Source: Setoptus koraiensis
Lineage: Eukaryota; Arthropoda
Length of the DNA: 64,000 nt
Assembly: GCA_048013815.1 (NCBI GenBank)
Contig: CM106585.1
Span: forward strand, 14,446,001-14,510,000
Reading direction: 5' to 3'
This document shows, one piece after another, positions 1 to 12,946 of this stretch. Position numbers and translations under genes: made by a program. How positions within the stretch are numbered: position 1 is the stretch's first letter; the number at the start of each line of letters is the position of its first letter. The notes below the pieces were generated by a model. That model was not told the origin of the DNA and ran no database searches. It saw nothing but the letters and a program-made list of their open reading frames with translations.

Positions 1-1251
1 GACCGGCCAACGTGGGCAAACTGGCAAGCGGGAAAAAGCGGGAAAAGTGGCAAATTGGCGGTTGCAAGTTGGCGCTCGCAGCCGGAAACTGGAAACGGGC
101 GATCGGCGGGCGAGCGGCGGACAGACGACGGACAGATGATATGGGCACTAGAGTGGATTGCTCTAGAATCCAGAGTCTAGATAGAGAGCTGGCAACGTCG
201 AGCATTCGAGCGCTCGTTTGCACTTGTGGCGGTCGCCTCTTCGCGTTTCGTGCGCGAATCCACTCAATCGATACATGCAATACCCGGCCATATTCACACA
301 CTGTCGGGTTTTGTGTCGGGTTTTGTCTCTCATCGGGTCTCGTATCGAGTCTCGCAGCCAGCGAGACAGCGAGCGAGACAGCGAAAGTCGTGATCACGAT
401 TCGTGCTTCGCGGCCTCAGCCGAGCAGCCAGCTCGCGAGCTCGGCGCTGCACGCCTCGCCAATTCGTCGGACGCAGCCGATTCAGCAGAGTGTGCGAACG
501 CGTTTGAATGCTAATTGCGTTAACCAATACACGCTCACAAGACCTATTTTATCACCTGTTGCCGTTGTTGCGGTCGTCTCGACAGCCGCTATCTGGCCGA
601 CAGGTAAGTGAGAAAGTGAAACTAATTTGCGCAATTTGTCAGTGTGGCACTGGCAATGGCATTGGCAGTTGCCGTCGGTGTCGTTGTTGCCGTTGTCGTT
701 GTTGCCGTTGTCGTTGTTGCCGTTGCCGTTGCCGTTGTTGTTGCCGTTGTTGTTGCTGTTGTTGTTGGTGTTGGTGTCGCTGTGGTGCAAATCCAATTGT
801 GCAATCACACTACATTTCGCGCTGTTGTTGTATGCGGTCTGGTGGTCGGCCGGCAACAACAACCGACCCCAACAACAATACGAACGCGAACCGTATGACA
901 ACCAAATGATGCAGCCAACACACTCAAAGTTGTGCCAACAAACGCCGGCCAGCAAGGCCATCAAGGGCACGACTGCCAGTGCAACATTCAGTCGGCCAGT
1001 CGCAAAATTGCACAAACTGGCTTGCCAAATTGGCATGCGTTTCGCGCGGCCAACAACTAACAAGCGACTAATCCATCCAGCTAACTCTGTTCAACAGCGC
1101 CAATTATCGGACCGGCCCGTTGGCGGGCCCGGCCGACGGGCCGGCGCAACGGGCCGACAATTAACGGGCGTGGGGCGAGCGTCGTGCGCCAAACGGAGCG
1201 CAAATACACAAATAAAAAACAGTCTGTCAGTGGACAGTGACCGCGACTCAC
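1..1251. other. Non-coding or intronic DNA, no gene recognised
   Basis: I see no convincing coding exon here. If the minus-strand exon ending at 1252 is real, this stretch is the start of its downstream intron. A perfect plus-strand donor-like site (CAG|GTAAGT) lies at about 602, after a 200-codon open frame that resembles nothing I know, so a plus-strand exon cannot be excluded. Most of the open frames come from TTG/CCG repeats. Confidence 0.5.
680..776. repeat. GTTGTTGCC-type trinucleotide-derived repeat
   Basis: Imperfect tandem repeats built from GTT, GCC and GTC triplets. They create long open frames in several phases (Val/Ala, Cys/Arg and Leu/Pro on the plus strand; Asn/Gly/Asp and Ala/Thr on the minus strand), so open frames across them are not evidence of a gene. 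Confidence 0.8.
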
Positions 1252-2469
1252 CTGTGGTTCTGTTGGTCACTATTTGCGAGTCGAGCTCGTCTATGGTGCT
1301 GGTCGTGCTTCGCGCGCTGCTCGCCGTGGTGACGATGGGCGCCGACGACGACCCGATCGACGACTCCTCCACCTCTTGAAACGGCGGGCCGGCCGCGGCC
1401 CACGAGGCTCCCTTCGACGACTGGTTGTTGCTGTTGTTGTTGCCGTTGTTGCTGTTGTTGTTGCCGTTGTTGTTGCCGTTGTTGTTGTTGTTGTTGGGCG
1501 CTAATTGGTTGTTGCCGCGTTGGTGCTGATTGCTGGCAGTTCTCTCTGTGATGCTGAACAAATCTGAGGCGCCAAATTCAAACTCGTTGCCGCTTGCCAA
1601 TGATGCAACTGTTGCATCATTTCCACCACTTCCGGTGTCTGGCGCAAATTGACGCTGGTAGGACAACTGTTTAGTTTGGTGCTGCTTCTGTTGACTAGAC
1701 TGCTGGTTGGCGGCGGGCCTCGTCGCCGCTTGATTGTTGTGATGATGCTGACTGCTCAACTGCTGCTGACGGTTGGCGCTGTTGGCGCTGGTGAGATGAA
1801 GAGTCTGACTGACGGTCGATATGCTCGAGCTTGAGTCCAGCTGGTCAGCGCCGCCGAGCTCGCCGTCTTTCTGCTGTTGCTGCTGCTGTTGCGGTTCCGA
1901 CTGCGGTTCCGGTCGCAGTTCCGGTCGCGGTTCCGGTCGGTCTCTCGGGGTGGGTCTCGACGCGCTTTGGGCCGCCGGAAGGGGCGCGGGCAGCGTGAAC
2001 TCGCTGTCGTCGGCCACCATAAACGACGAGCCGGCAACAAGTGGCCGCTTGGTGTGAGACTGGTTGTGTTGTTGATGCTGCTTGTGAAACTGGTGCTGCT
2101 GGTGTGACGCTGACGACGATGACGTAACTTGCTGCTTGTTTGATTGCTTGTGCTGCGGGCCGGAACTGTAACTGGCCGTATCCGCAAACGGAAGTGCCGA
2201 GCTGTCAGCTGACTTGCCGAGCGGGTATACGGTTGCCATGGTTACTGCGCTTGCCTCATTGACCAGGTCGCCGCTGTCTGTCGCTGGCGCCGCATTGGCC
2301 GACGTCGGGCCGTAACGGGACTGAGGGGCGCCGCCGGCCACAGTGAACACTGAGCCGGCCACTTTCATCGTGGGCCAAATTCGTTGTCGTATGGGCGCCG
2401 TTTGCGGCTGGCCAGTGGTTGGTGTTGTGCGCGACTGTGGCGCCACTGTCGTCGCAACGGGTCGTTGTT

Positions 2470-2568
<99 letters not shown>

Positions 2569-3394
2569 GCTGTTGTTGTTGTTGCCTAGAGTGCGCCAGC
2601 GACGGATTTCGGGTAGTCGGATGCGCTGATGCGCCGCTCGAACCGGAAATGAATTCAGCGGCGGCAGCGTCATCGAGCGGCGGTTGCCTTGCCGTTTGCG
2701 GGCCACGCAAATCAGTTACAACGTTGTCATGGTGTTTGGCTGGCGCTGTCGTCGACGACGGCACTGCTAATTGATCGCCGGCCGGTCTGGCTTGTTGTTG
2801 TTTGTAGTTGTTGGCAAAGTCAATGTTATGCAAGGTTTGTTTGTTGTTCGGTGGTCGACTAGATGTTGCTGTGATTGATTGCTGCTGTCTCGCCAACAGC
2901 GACCGATGGAGCTGCTGCTGTTGCTGTTGCTGTTGCGGTAGATGCTGGCACTCGGCTAACTGTGCGCAGTTGTTGTTGTTTGGCATTAACAAAGATGAGA
3001 TCAATAGTATAATTAGTGGATAAAATAATGATAATAATGAAGACGAAGACGAATAATTACAAGTTTTAGATGAGATCACAGGTGTAATTAGTTGCTTGTC
3101 GCTGACGGTTGTTGTTGGCTGCTGCTCGACACTTTGATTGATTGTCGCTGGTGGTGCGCTGGATTTTGCGACACTTGTTGCATATCTAACTGTTGTGGTG
3201 TCGTCGTTGTCGTCGTCGTGATAATCATCGCGATTATAAACTGTCTCGCATAGGCAGTCACTGGCACTCGTCGACGGCAGCAATTTTCTTCTTCGGCGCT
3301 TCTTCTTGGTCGTGTCATCTCTCAGATAATGATTGCAGCGCGATCTCAATATCTGTTTAGTGCGCGTGAATCTCGCTCTCATATGTTGATGCAT
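1252..3394 (-). CDS. Gln/Asn/Ser-rich membrane or secreted protein, first coding exon (partial)
   Basis: An open frame of 714 codons starts at an ATG at 3394 and runs into a perfect donor (CAG|GTGAGT) at 1252/1251, phase 1. The rest of the gene would lie further left and was not found. Seen in the protein: a basic stretch near residues 30-37 (KKKRRRRK), an acidic Asp-rich stretch (57-65), one strong hydrophobic segment at about 120-137 that could be a signal anchor, then a long low-complexity region. That region has an uninterrupted run of 40 Gln at 271-310, several shorter Gln runs, Arg/Pro/Glu-rich repeats and an Asn/Gly block near 633-660. No enzymatic domain is visible. A type II membrane protein or internal-signal secreted protein is an inference. 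The frame could instead be partly fortuitous in repeat-rich DNA, though its length, start and splice donor argue for an exon. Confidence 0.5.
2465..2584 (-). repeat. Polyglutamine-encoding CAA/CAG tract, 40 codons
   Basis: Forty consecutive glutamine codons on the minus strand, nearly all CAA with a few CAG interruptions. It lies inside the long minus-strand exon, between Ser-Arg and Arg-Pro. Long, nearly pure CAA tracts are prone to length variation. Confidence 0.9.
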
Positions 3395-3617
3395 GACAAA
3401 CAGTTGCGCTTGCAGTGCACACCATTTAATGATAACAATTACAACAACGATAATAATTACACGCGATGCATCTGACTGCCACTGGGCTAATTAGCGCCAG
3501 TGCGCCGCTGATATACAATAAAATAATATAATGATAATAATAATGATAATATTATAAGCGATGATAATAACGCTGATAATGCCCGCGACCTCGGCTAATC
3601 TGACGCTGTCGTTTCTC

Positions 3618-3680
3618 GCGCTTATCCGACCGGCGGCGCTTATCCGAGCGGCGCTTATCCGAGCGGCGCTTATCCGAGCG
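3618..3680. repeat. 15-bp tandem repeat
   Basis: Four copies of a 15-bp unit (GCGCTTATCCGAGCG and one variant), with one extra triplet after the first copy. Confidence 0.85.
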
Positions 3681-3944
3681 ACACTTACGCGCCTGACGCA
3701 AGCGACTCGTGATTCGCGATTAAAGCGATTGAAGATGATTTAATGGCAGCAGTTTGACGCGAGATGCGACGCACAATCGAGGAGCTCGGCGCGCGATCAG
3801 CGCCGCAGCGAGCTTATCTAAGGCAACTCAGGTCGGGGATTTTATTGCTGATCGGGCCACTTGTCGAACTTTGTCGGAACTTGTAGCTGCTTGCACGTGG
3901 CTCCGATTCACCTGTCGGCACCTGTCGGCGCTGCTTCACCTGCT

Positions 3945-4040
3945 GCTGCGGTTGTTGTTGCTGTTGTTGTTGTTGCTGCTGCTGTTGTTGCTGTTGCTGC
4001 TGCTGTTGTTGCTGTTGCTGCTGTTGCTGGTCGTGCTGTT
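3945..4040. repeat. CTG/TTG trinucleotide repeat
   Basis: About 30 CTG or TTG triplets. The minus strand could encode a polyglutamine run inside an open frame (3814-4164), but no protein similarity or convincing splice context supports an exon. Confidence 0.75.
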
Positions 4041-5349
4041 GTTGCGGCTGCTGGCGGATGTGTCGGCTGAATGCAACAACGTGTGTCGCAATTGATGTCA
4101 CTCGAATGTATTTGTTGTCTGTTTGAATACAATTGCCTTTAGCTAACAAATGTTTTGTGAGCAAATTCTCGTTCGGTCGGATAATTCAGTCGGATAAACT
4201 CGCGAATGCTCGGCTAAGCGTCGTCGGCTGCGCTGGCGGCGGATAATCCGGCGCGCAGCGATAATGAATGAGTGGCGCGGATAATGGAAAGTATGCTTGA
4301 CTCTTGGTGCGTTTGCTGCATACGTCAACTTGCGACGATCGTCTTGCCCGTCGATGGGGCTGCTATTTGCAAATATATCGAGTGTCGCTGTTGTCACTGT
4401 CGTCGCTGTCGTCGCTGTTGTCGTTGTTGTCACTGGCGTCGCTGTTGTCGCTGTTGCTGGTTCGGACAAGTGCACACAAGTGGACGCGTTACAATGGCAC
4501 TTGTGCACTCCCACCGCAATCGGCTAGCAGCACTAACGAGCTTGCTGGCTCACCTGAACAATCGGCCAAGCAGTGGCTAATTTGGCGATGATGGCGCACA
4601 GGTAGCGATGACGAAGCGATGCAGAAATTGCTCAAATGGAGAGTGAAACGAGTGCCAGCGATCGGCCGGCCCGCTGATGATGCTCGGATGCTCTTGATGA
4701 TGGTGCCTTAATAATACACTGTGCCGATAATATGCCGTGCTGCTAATATTATATTGTGCCGATGTTATATTGTGCCGATACTATATTGTGGTGGCCGCTG
4801 TTGTTGCTGTCGTTGTTTGCTCTCGTCTGCCCTCGTCGCTCTCGCCGCGCTCGTCGCGCTCGTCCGCTCCCGTCGAGACTCCGCCTAATCGCGGGCTGGC
4901 CGTCCCGACAGACTGAAGATTCAATTCACTCTCTCGGCTCGCTGCTGCTGTTGTCGCTGTTACCGCTACTGTCGTGGCTGTTGTTGCTGTGGCTGTTGTT
5001 GCTGCTGTCGCTGTTGTCAGCATTCCAGCGCTGCGCTCAGGTGAGTTTGCGACGGCACACAGGCTCACCTGTGCGCAAACAGCTTAAATCGGTGCGCGCA
5101 ACAAGCCCACCGACAACACACAGTTGAGCACAACAATAGCGGCCGTGTGCGCAACTATAACTATATAACGTGAGTTGACGACTTTTCGCATTCCTTTCCT
5201 TTATCCGTCTCGGCACAGTGCCGACGCTGCAGTCAAGACACTGCAACACGCCACTCGCAACAAGTGTCGAGCTTGCCAGCCATTTATCCAGGCATGGCAT
5301 GCATGCTGCAGCCACACGGTGGCAGTGTGCGATATGCCGGCGCCGCACC

Positions 5350-5410
5350 GAAATGAAGCGAAAAGAAGCGAAAAGAAGCAAAATGAAGCAAAATGAAGCG
5401 AAATGAAGCG
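5350..5410. repeat. 10-bp tandem repeat
   Basis: Six copies of a purine-rich 10-bp unit of the type GAAAAGAAGC / AAAATGAAGC. The plus strand is almost purely purine plus T across the block. Confidence 0.8.
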
Positions 5411-8337
5411 ACTTCTCAGCGACACACAGTCGACGGGAATCGGTGGTTGCTGCTGCCTCCGAGGCCACATAAATGTTGCCAACATAAATCAGCTGACAAC
5501 AACAACAAATCTTGGGATAATCTGTCGTGGCGGGTTGCGTCACCAATTTGAACGATTTAATGTCATGTGTGTGCGTTGTTTGGCAGCGCCAGCAACAACA
5601 ACGACAACAACAACGACAACAACAACGACAACAACAACAGCGAAATCACGATGCGCCATGATGCGCCGGCAAGCGATTGTGATTCGGCTACAACTTGTAG
5701 TTGTTGTAACTGGCACTGACTGCCACCGACTGCCACTGACTGCCACTGACGGAGCCAGCGACAGGGCCGAGCGCTCAGCTGCCACGGCCACATTCTGTCC
5801 AGATATCCTTTCGATGTTCGCGGCGGCCACCGCAACATCGTTGCGCCGTCACATTTTGCGAACGTTCGCTGCGAACGTTGGTCGCGACGCTTCGGAGCCG
5901 TTCGCAAGATGCGGCTCGCCAGCGATTTGACGCGGATTTCGCACACGGCGCCAAATCCGCGATTTGCAGCCGCGGCCGAATCCACGTGCCCCATGCGACT
6001 TCTCATGCGACTTGTCCGGCCAATTCGCGGGCAAGTTCGCGGCCAGTTTGCGGGCGAGTTCGCCGGCCGGTTCGCTCGAAGCGGCCCGACTCGCCGGCCA
6101 AACATCTGCCCCGCGAACGGGCGGCCAAAACGCATTGTTGTGCATCTGTGGCAGCTGGCTGTTTGTTGGGCTGGCCACAAGCCGGCTGACAATAATTGAA
6201 GCGTCAATGAAATAAAAAGTAGTTGTGTAAAGTGCGCAATAATTGATGCCCGTCTCATTGTGTCCACTCCACAATTGTCAGTCAGTCGCTATTTGTTGTC
6301 AGTGCGGCCACTTGTTGCGCCAGCTCCTGTCCAGCGGTCGTGGTCGTCGTTGTTGTTGCTGCTGTTGTTGTTGTTGTTGCTGTTGCTGCTGTCGGCGTTG
6401 TTGCGTGTGTCTCGCCGCTGGCCAGTTGATTTGATTAGAGGCACACATATCGGTATCGCGTATCGTGGGCTAGTTTCCATATGTTTGCGATATAAGCGAT
6501 GAGCGTCTCCGCCAAAAACAAGAGCTGCCCACAGTGAGTTAGCTGAAGCGTAAACGCACAAGGACACAAATTGGCTCAGTTTCTTTAGTTTTCATACGTC
6601 CCCACAATAAGCTAATCAAATGATATATTCATTATGTTTGCATTGAGGGCATTTGGTCTTGCCGGGCGCATCCGATTGCGTCCCAGCGACACGCTTCAAT
6701 GGCTCGATCTGTTTCTCGGTGCATCTAATTCGCATCTTCAGTGATCACCGAAGCCTGCATATTGCGACGCTCAGCACATTGTAATGGCCAGTTTGCTCAA
6801 GTGTACACTATGCAATGGCACATCGAGGCGACACGTCGAAGCGAGAGAAACGATTTCGAGCGCTTATTCGGTGATCGGCTCGCGTCGGTGGCGCAATGTC
6901 CGGCGCGCGACTCGTCTCAAACACTTCGACAAACACTTCGACGAACATCTCTTTAAACATATCGACAGAGATTTCGGTGGAGCGTTTGTCGACACTGCTG
7001 GTGCATGCGTTCGCCGCTTTGCATTTGTGTGCGTACCTGTGATACCTGCGATAGATGCAATTCACCGATAAGTGAGCAAGTCGACATAAACAGCGCACTT
7101 CAACAGTTGAACAATTTAACATTTCAACGTAAGTGCCATCATCGCGCAATTCAAGCCACATTTGTCAGATGCGGCAATAGCGCACAAATTCAATCGCAAC
7201 TTTTGCTCCAATGTGACGCAATCAGCAAACAAGTGTCGAGAGAGCGCCATCAACACTGTTGATTCAACAGCTTCTGTTCTAGGAAATGCCGCGCACCGTG
7301 CTACTGCACAATTCATTCAATTATTTCGCTGCGAATCGTCAGTGTGTGTGTGCGTGAAATTTCCGCGTGAACAGGTGAGTTCAGTTGAACAGGTGAATAG
7401 GTGACAAACAAACAAACAGCACGCATTGCCGCCATCGGGCGAAACAATGGCCAGCGATGGCCGCACAACCTGTTGCGTTGATTGTGTTTGCTCACTAATG
7501 TCGCTTGTGGCATCATTAGCGAGTGACATTGCCAGTCCGAATTGTGCTCTGAAACGAGCTGACGCGATCAGCAGCTCGTTTCAAACGAGCAATAGGTGCC
7601 TATTATCGCTTTTTAGATCGCCTCTTTCGCCTTGTTTGCCCACCTTGCCTGCACCTTGTGATACTAATGCCAGTAGACAATGCCCACTAATATCGTTATT
7701 ACACTTTGCCCTTTCGCGACTAAAAATAGACGCAAATAATAGTTCTGATAATAACGATAATTTGTCAAACACAGTGAGGCCCGCCGAACAGCGAATAACT
7801 GCCGTCTAGCCGAAATTTCCTGTCGAAACACAATAGAGCCATAAAGATAACAATCTTTACTGCCTCGCATCTCGATAAGACTTTTCTAAGTGTAAGAGAT
7901 TTTTCTGATTCTCTCTCTCTCTCGCTGTTTCGCCTGCTAGTTTTGTCACAAACTTTCCCTTTTCCACAGCCGCGCAATAATCGCCCTACGCGTCGAAATC
8001 CTTCACTGGAAAAACAAACACAACCCAAGGGCAAATATTTTCTCCTTCTTTTTTGCCTCATTTCGCATTGTTTTCACCGAAAACTTTGCAGGCTCGATCC
8101 TGCCGCTGGCCGATACAACATGGCATGTAGCTGCAGATTGATTCATGAAAATTCACGCTCAAAACGTTCTCCCGTTGGCGGCACCTGGCGAAGAAATTTT
8201 TCACATTTCTTATCATTTTCAACGACGAGACTTGTGTGTGGTGTGAGCTGTACCAGTGAGCGCACCTTTAGTTGGTCAAACATCCACCAGGGGCATGTGA
8301 TGTGTGCATCAATAGAGAACTTGCACTCCAATCCTAC

Positions 8338-8455
8338 GTGTAGGACCATACTACGTTGAAAACACCGCATCTCGTCAGATCTGCGAAGTTAAGCAACGTC
8401 AGGCCCGGTTAGTACTTGGGAGGGAGACCACCTGGGAACTCCGGGTGTCCTACAC
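8338..8455 (+). rRNA. 5S ribosomal RNA
   Basis: The 118-nt segment contains the hallmark internal sequences of animal 5S rRNA: GAAGTTAAGCAACGTC (A-box and intermediate-element region), GGCCCGGTTAGTACTTGG, and GGGAGACCACCTGGGAA (C-box). The 5' end GTGTAGGA pairs with the 3' end TCCTACAC to close helix I. A T-rich stretch (CTTTTACTTTTT) follows at once, as expected for a Pol III terminator. Only this copy is seen, with no tandem 5S array. Helix I is perfectly paired although it departs from the usual arthropod sequence, which suggests a working gene with compensatory changes. Confidence 0.95.
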
Positions 8456-11400
8456 TTTTACTTTTTGCTTCCAATTTTTGATTACAGAATTTCTTCAGAA
8501 TTATTCTTTAAAGTCCTGCATACCTTTTGCCATCACTATCTAAGTATATATCTGTCTATTTTTTCGCATAGAAATTCTTTTGAATCTAGAATTTTGCGAC
8601 AGCTCACATCTGACACAGCAAATACTAGCAAACACTGTCTGTGTTTTCGCATCGCCGAACATTACGTAACCACTGGCGTCCATTGATGACGATCTGCGGC
8701 CAGCATGGCAGCGCGCAACTGTGATAGCATTGGGGAGAGAGAGAGAGGCCATTGAAGGAGCGTTCGAGGTAACTAATCGATGTCATGTTTAACTTGACAC
8801 TTTCTTGTTACAAGTAACAAAAGTGTAATTACTAGCGTATAAAGTGTTTTATTGCGCAACCATAGTAGCCCGCTTTGGCCACTGTTGCGCAATCACTGGG
8901 TTGTTGCGCCATCATTGGCCGCAAAAGCTCATTAATGGTGTCGTTGAGAGAGATTTGGACATTTTTCCGAATTGAATCAAGGCTATGCAAACAAAGGGAA
9001 AGTGCTCCGTTCGTGGCCACTGGCCACCGACGGCCAGCAATTCAATATTTGCTGTTTGAATAACAATTTTCGAAACGAGACAGCGATAACCAGAGAGTGC
9101 CAGCGAGAGCCAGCGAGAGCCAGCATGACGAGACGCGCTCAGTGTCAATGGAGTGGCCTGGAATGGGGGCCGGTCAAGTTGCCAAGAGCCAACAATTATG
9201 ATTATTATTGATTGTGTGTGTGCCAGTGTCCTTGACAGCTCGCAATTGATTAAGTCGCTAATTGATACCAATGGTGTCACTAATTTCAATTGTCTTTGTT
9301 TGCACAGTCGCACAAATGACAGAGTGGTTCAATTAAGCGTGATGGTTCATTGTGACACGAGCTGGCTCACTGTCGTAACTCGCTGCCTTGCCGTTTGTGA
9401 GTGTCCGTTAGCGAGCCAGCAACAGGTTCAGTTTTTGGCCCATCCGATTATTATCGCCATTGAACAAACGGCCGTCGCGTCACTGATACTGATCAGGCCG
9501 GGCAAACGAGGCTGCACACAAGCGTCATTGTTTGCTAGGTTTGTTTGGACTGCCGACATTGGACTCGACGTCTCATGGCATCCACCAATCAACGGTGAGC
9601 ACACTAATTGCGATTGGCCACATGTTGCGCAATTGATTTTCCAGCTAAATACGAGCTAAATTGATAAAATGACGACAGACAGAGAAAATTCTCGCTCGGT
9701 CTTGTTTTTCGCTTATTGACTTATCATGAATATCACATATTACATAATACATTACGTATTATTTGCCAATTGTGCTCGTCATGCAGCCGCCATGAAAAGT
9801 TGAGTCAGTTTTCTCGTCGCCATCAGTGTGAGTTGGCGCTAGTTAGTGTGCCGACTGACTGCTGACTGACTGCTGACTGACCATTGTCCGACCATTGTCC
9901 ATTGCCGCTTGCCAGCTCCCCCTATCAAACAAATTAACGACTACTCGCCGCTACTCACAGTCCGACACAACAGCTGTGTGTGTGTGTGTGTGTGTGACCT
10001 CACCTTGATAATCGCCAACACTCAACAGGTGTATTATGTGAGGCCAGATTAAGTATGGATGCCGTTGGTACTAGAGAAGAGATGCCAATCAAGTTGGTGA
10101 TAGGTCAAAAGTCATCAAAAGTGGCCAGGCCCGGCTGCTCACACACTCACACCAGACTGGCGGACACAAGAGGCAGCTCGTCAACAACAAACTGCCAGCT
10201 ACCTGTTAGTGGCCGTTTATTTGCATTGTTCACTCTCACTCTCCATATGTTGTTGTTGCTGCTGTTGTTGCTGTTGCTGTTGTTGTTGTTGCTGCTGTCG
10301 TTTGCGGCCGTGGAGGTGGTCTCGTCACACTGTAGCGGCACTGTCACTGCCACCACCGCCGCTGATACAGATTCAGTTGTTGCTGTCGTCATCGTCGCAT
10401 AACGAAGAAGAATAACAAGGTGACAGGTGAGCGGCAGCTACTCATCAGCAGCTTGTTTGTGTGTAATGACAAAGATGACAACAGCAACAGCAACGGCCAA
10501 CCACCGGCACGACAGCAACGACAAGCAAGCCCAGTTGCCCGTCTGCTATCGTCGTTGTCGTCGTCGCTGTTGCTGTTGCTGTTTGATGAAAAACAATTGA
10601 ACGAGTTAATTTACAATTAGGCATTGCATATCATCGTGCTGGGCATGTTACAGTTGCTGAACGAGCCCAGCAGTAAACAGCAGTTTCATGTCTCAACTGT
10701 CGCTCGACAAAACACTACACAAACTTACAGTCGCTACTTTTTGTTTGTACTAACTGTCAAGTTGAAACAATTTTTCTTGTTCTTGTTGTTACATAATCTA
10801 AACTGTTTGTGTGTTCATTAATTCACAACACACACACTCACTAGCCTAATGTTGGCTGCCTGTCGATGATTATTGTGTCGTGTGTGTCTAATGATGGCAG
10901 CAAATTAGACTAATATCAGGCCAACAAGCTTACAACTAAGGACTTCACTTTTAAAATAACATAAACAAACATATTTTGCGGCAACAATGGCCGTTTTGGC
11001 CACCACTTTTATTCTTTGCCAATGACAATCTGGCCCGAACTTGACCACCACTTTGCATGATGTTAATCGTCGTTGTTGTCACTGTTGTTGTTAGTGTTGT
11101 TGTTGCTTGCTCGGTGTCATCAGTTTGCCCTGCTGTTGAGTTGATTGGGCTCAGACAGTGTGAGCCAATGTCAAGCGCTTACCAGCACTGACTCAATACA
11201 CTAATAGCGACGGTTGCTAATGCTAATTGAACATCAGCTGACCATCGGTCAAACTGACCATTTCGGACAACAACAATCGTTTAAGCGAGCAGCATTTGCA
11301 TACAAGGCGTCATATGATTCGCCATTCACAAGTCAAGTTGTCAGTGATGATGACGATGAGTCCGGTAACAACTAATTAGTCAATTAGTTAGGACTCAGAA

Positions 11401-12730
11401 GGAGAAGAAAAAAAGCGTAGAAAGAACACAATCGCCGTTGTTGTCAGCTGTGTCCCATTCAAACACATGGGTGCCACATTTGTTGGCCGTTTTGTTTGTT
11501 TCAATTGTTACGCAACACACAAACAAATTGACCACTCCATCTCGCTGGGCAACAATGATGTAAGAAATTTCTCTTTCTTTCTAGTTTTTTTTTTCTTGTT
11601 CTTTTCCTCTCTCATGGGTGTGTAAGAAAAACGGATGTTCGCTCTAATGGAGTATCCCCGTCTCATCTGCCTGTCTCGTTTGCCAGTTGGTGTTGACAGC
11701 AAACACAGAATTGATTGTTTGTTTGGCAGTTTGTCGACACGGGCACTATCATTAGAGATGGAGTCGTGATCATCACTTAATTATTATGCAATGTCAGCTG
11801 ATGATGGCGATAACGTCGGTGACAGCGGCCAAGTGACTGGGCGACGGTGAGCGCACACCTTGTTGCTGTTGCTGGAGAAAAACAAAACAAGATAATGGAA
11901 AATTTGATCCATTTGAACTCTGGTCGGGTTGCCGGCTTGACCAGCGCCTCCTATGACCGGTGACTTGGTGTGATTTCGACGCCGCTCAAGTGCCGTTATT
12001 TGCAGCAGCAGCAGCAAAAAAAAAAGATCGCTGCAAATGAATGGTAATCTTTTGTGAATAATCGTCTTGCTGCCAGCAGAGCTGTTACAAGCCAATCTGG
12101 CCGGTAGTTTACATCTGTCTGCTCAGCGTCAGAGAGATTTTCTTCGCGCTCGAGCTAAACTGCAAAAAGAAACGAACAGAAAAATGGCTCGCCATTATCC
12201 ATTGTCAGACCACCAGAGTGGTGGTTTTCGGGCAATTTAAGCGAAAAAGAGCGAGAGTTTTCAATCACAATTCTGTATCATCTGTGTCTAACCAAAAACG
12301 TCACTGCTATCTGTTGGCCGGCTAGCTATTACAATATGGTGGCTGTCATTTATCGTCCGACATGCCATGACTCCATGCACTGCGACCGAACGCACATACA
12401 CTTGTTGCTGTTGGCCATTGTTAATTAACTAGTAAATAAGCAAATTGTTGGTAAATGAGAGATAGGCCTTTGTGATGGTTGTTGTTGTTGTTGGCGTTGT
12501 TTTTGGAGGTAACAGTTTATCAATCAACGCGCTTGTTGTTGTTGTTGTTGTTGTTTACTTTGTTTGCGCACTCAACAATTGAAAGGATCGCTTGTCAGTG
12601 ACTGGTTAGTGGCTTGCAATTGTTTGTTTGCTAGTTAGCAGCAGCAAATTAACACCAAAACTTGCCAGTGTGTCTGTGTGAGATGATAACGTGATATGTC
12701 GTCTAGGCAACCGCGATAGAAATTGAATTC
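8456..12730. other. Non-coding DNA, no gene recognised
   Basis: Only short frames, none resembling a known protein. It holds TTG/CTG runs (10245-10300, 12479-12555), a TG repeat, and small duplications such as AGCGAGAGCC units near 9090-9124 and ACTGACTGCTG units near 9860-9890. Confidence 0.5.
9974..9996. repeat. TG dinucleotide microsatellite
   Basis: A pure (TG)n run of about 11 units in non-coding DNA. Confidence 0.9.
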
Positions 12731-12946
12731 ATGGCCAGAGCGACAAACACATACGACGAGATAATAACGGTGGACATTAAATGTAAAACCGAAATAGAAA
12801 TTAAACTAAGACTTAATTTGAAAAGAATTGCGGTTGCATGCGCATGCATCATTGTTGCGTCGATTGCTGGCTATTGCATTGTTTTTATCCAGACAGCAAC
12901 AATAGCAACGACAACAAGCAACCAACTTTCACATTTGACAAATTAA
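12731..12946 (+). CDS. Small single-pass membrane ORF, unrecognised
   Basis: ATG-initiated frame of 71 codons. A polar, charged N-terminal part of about 31 residues is followed by a strong hydrophobic helix (about 32-53) and a short Thr/Ser-rich tail. That fits a small type II membrane protein or a first exon carrying a signal anchor. No splice donor is obvious at the end, and I do not recognise the sequence. Unlike most frames nearby it is not derived from a triplet repeat, which is the main reason to list it. Confidence 0.25.
   Translation: MARATNTYDEIITVDIKCKTEIEIKLRLNLKRIAVACACIIVASIAGYCIVFIQTATIATTTSNQLSHLTN

Larger units (their letters stand above)
3395..8337. other. Repeat-rich non-coding DNA, no gene recognised
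   Basis: Almost 5 kb with no recognisable protein. The frames present are Leu/Cys/Ala runs from CTG/TTG repeats (about 3950-4040, 4390-4455, 4797-5020, 5592-5640, 6345-6400). Donor-like CAG|GTGA motifs occur on both strands, but CAGGTG/CACCTG is common here. The part just right of 3394 should hold the 5' UTR and promoter of the Gln-rich gene; no clear TATA box was found. Confidence 0.5.

Noticed and set aside
1246..5065. CAG|GTGA donor-like sites as evidence for further exons of the left-hand gene
   Set aside because: CACCTG/CAGGTG words are frequent here on both strands, so single donor matches without an attached open exon carry little weight.
3754..5130. Leu-, Cys-, Ala- and Gln-rich frames around CTG/TTG runs
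   Set aside because: Triplet repeats open several phases at once; no start context, domain or coherent splice structure supports a gene.
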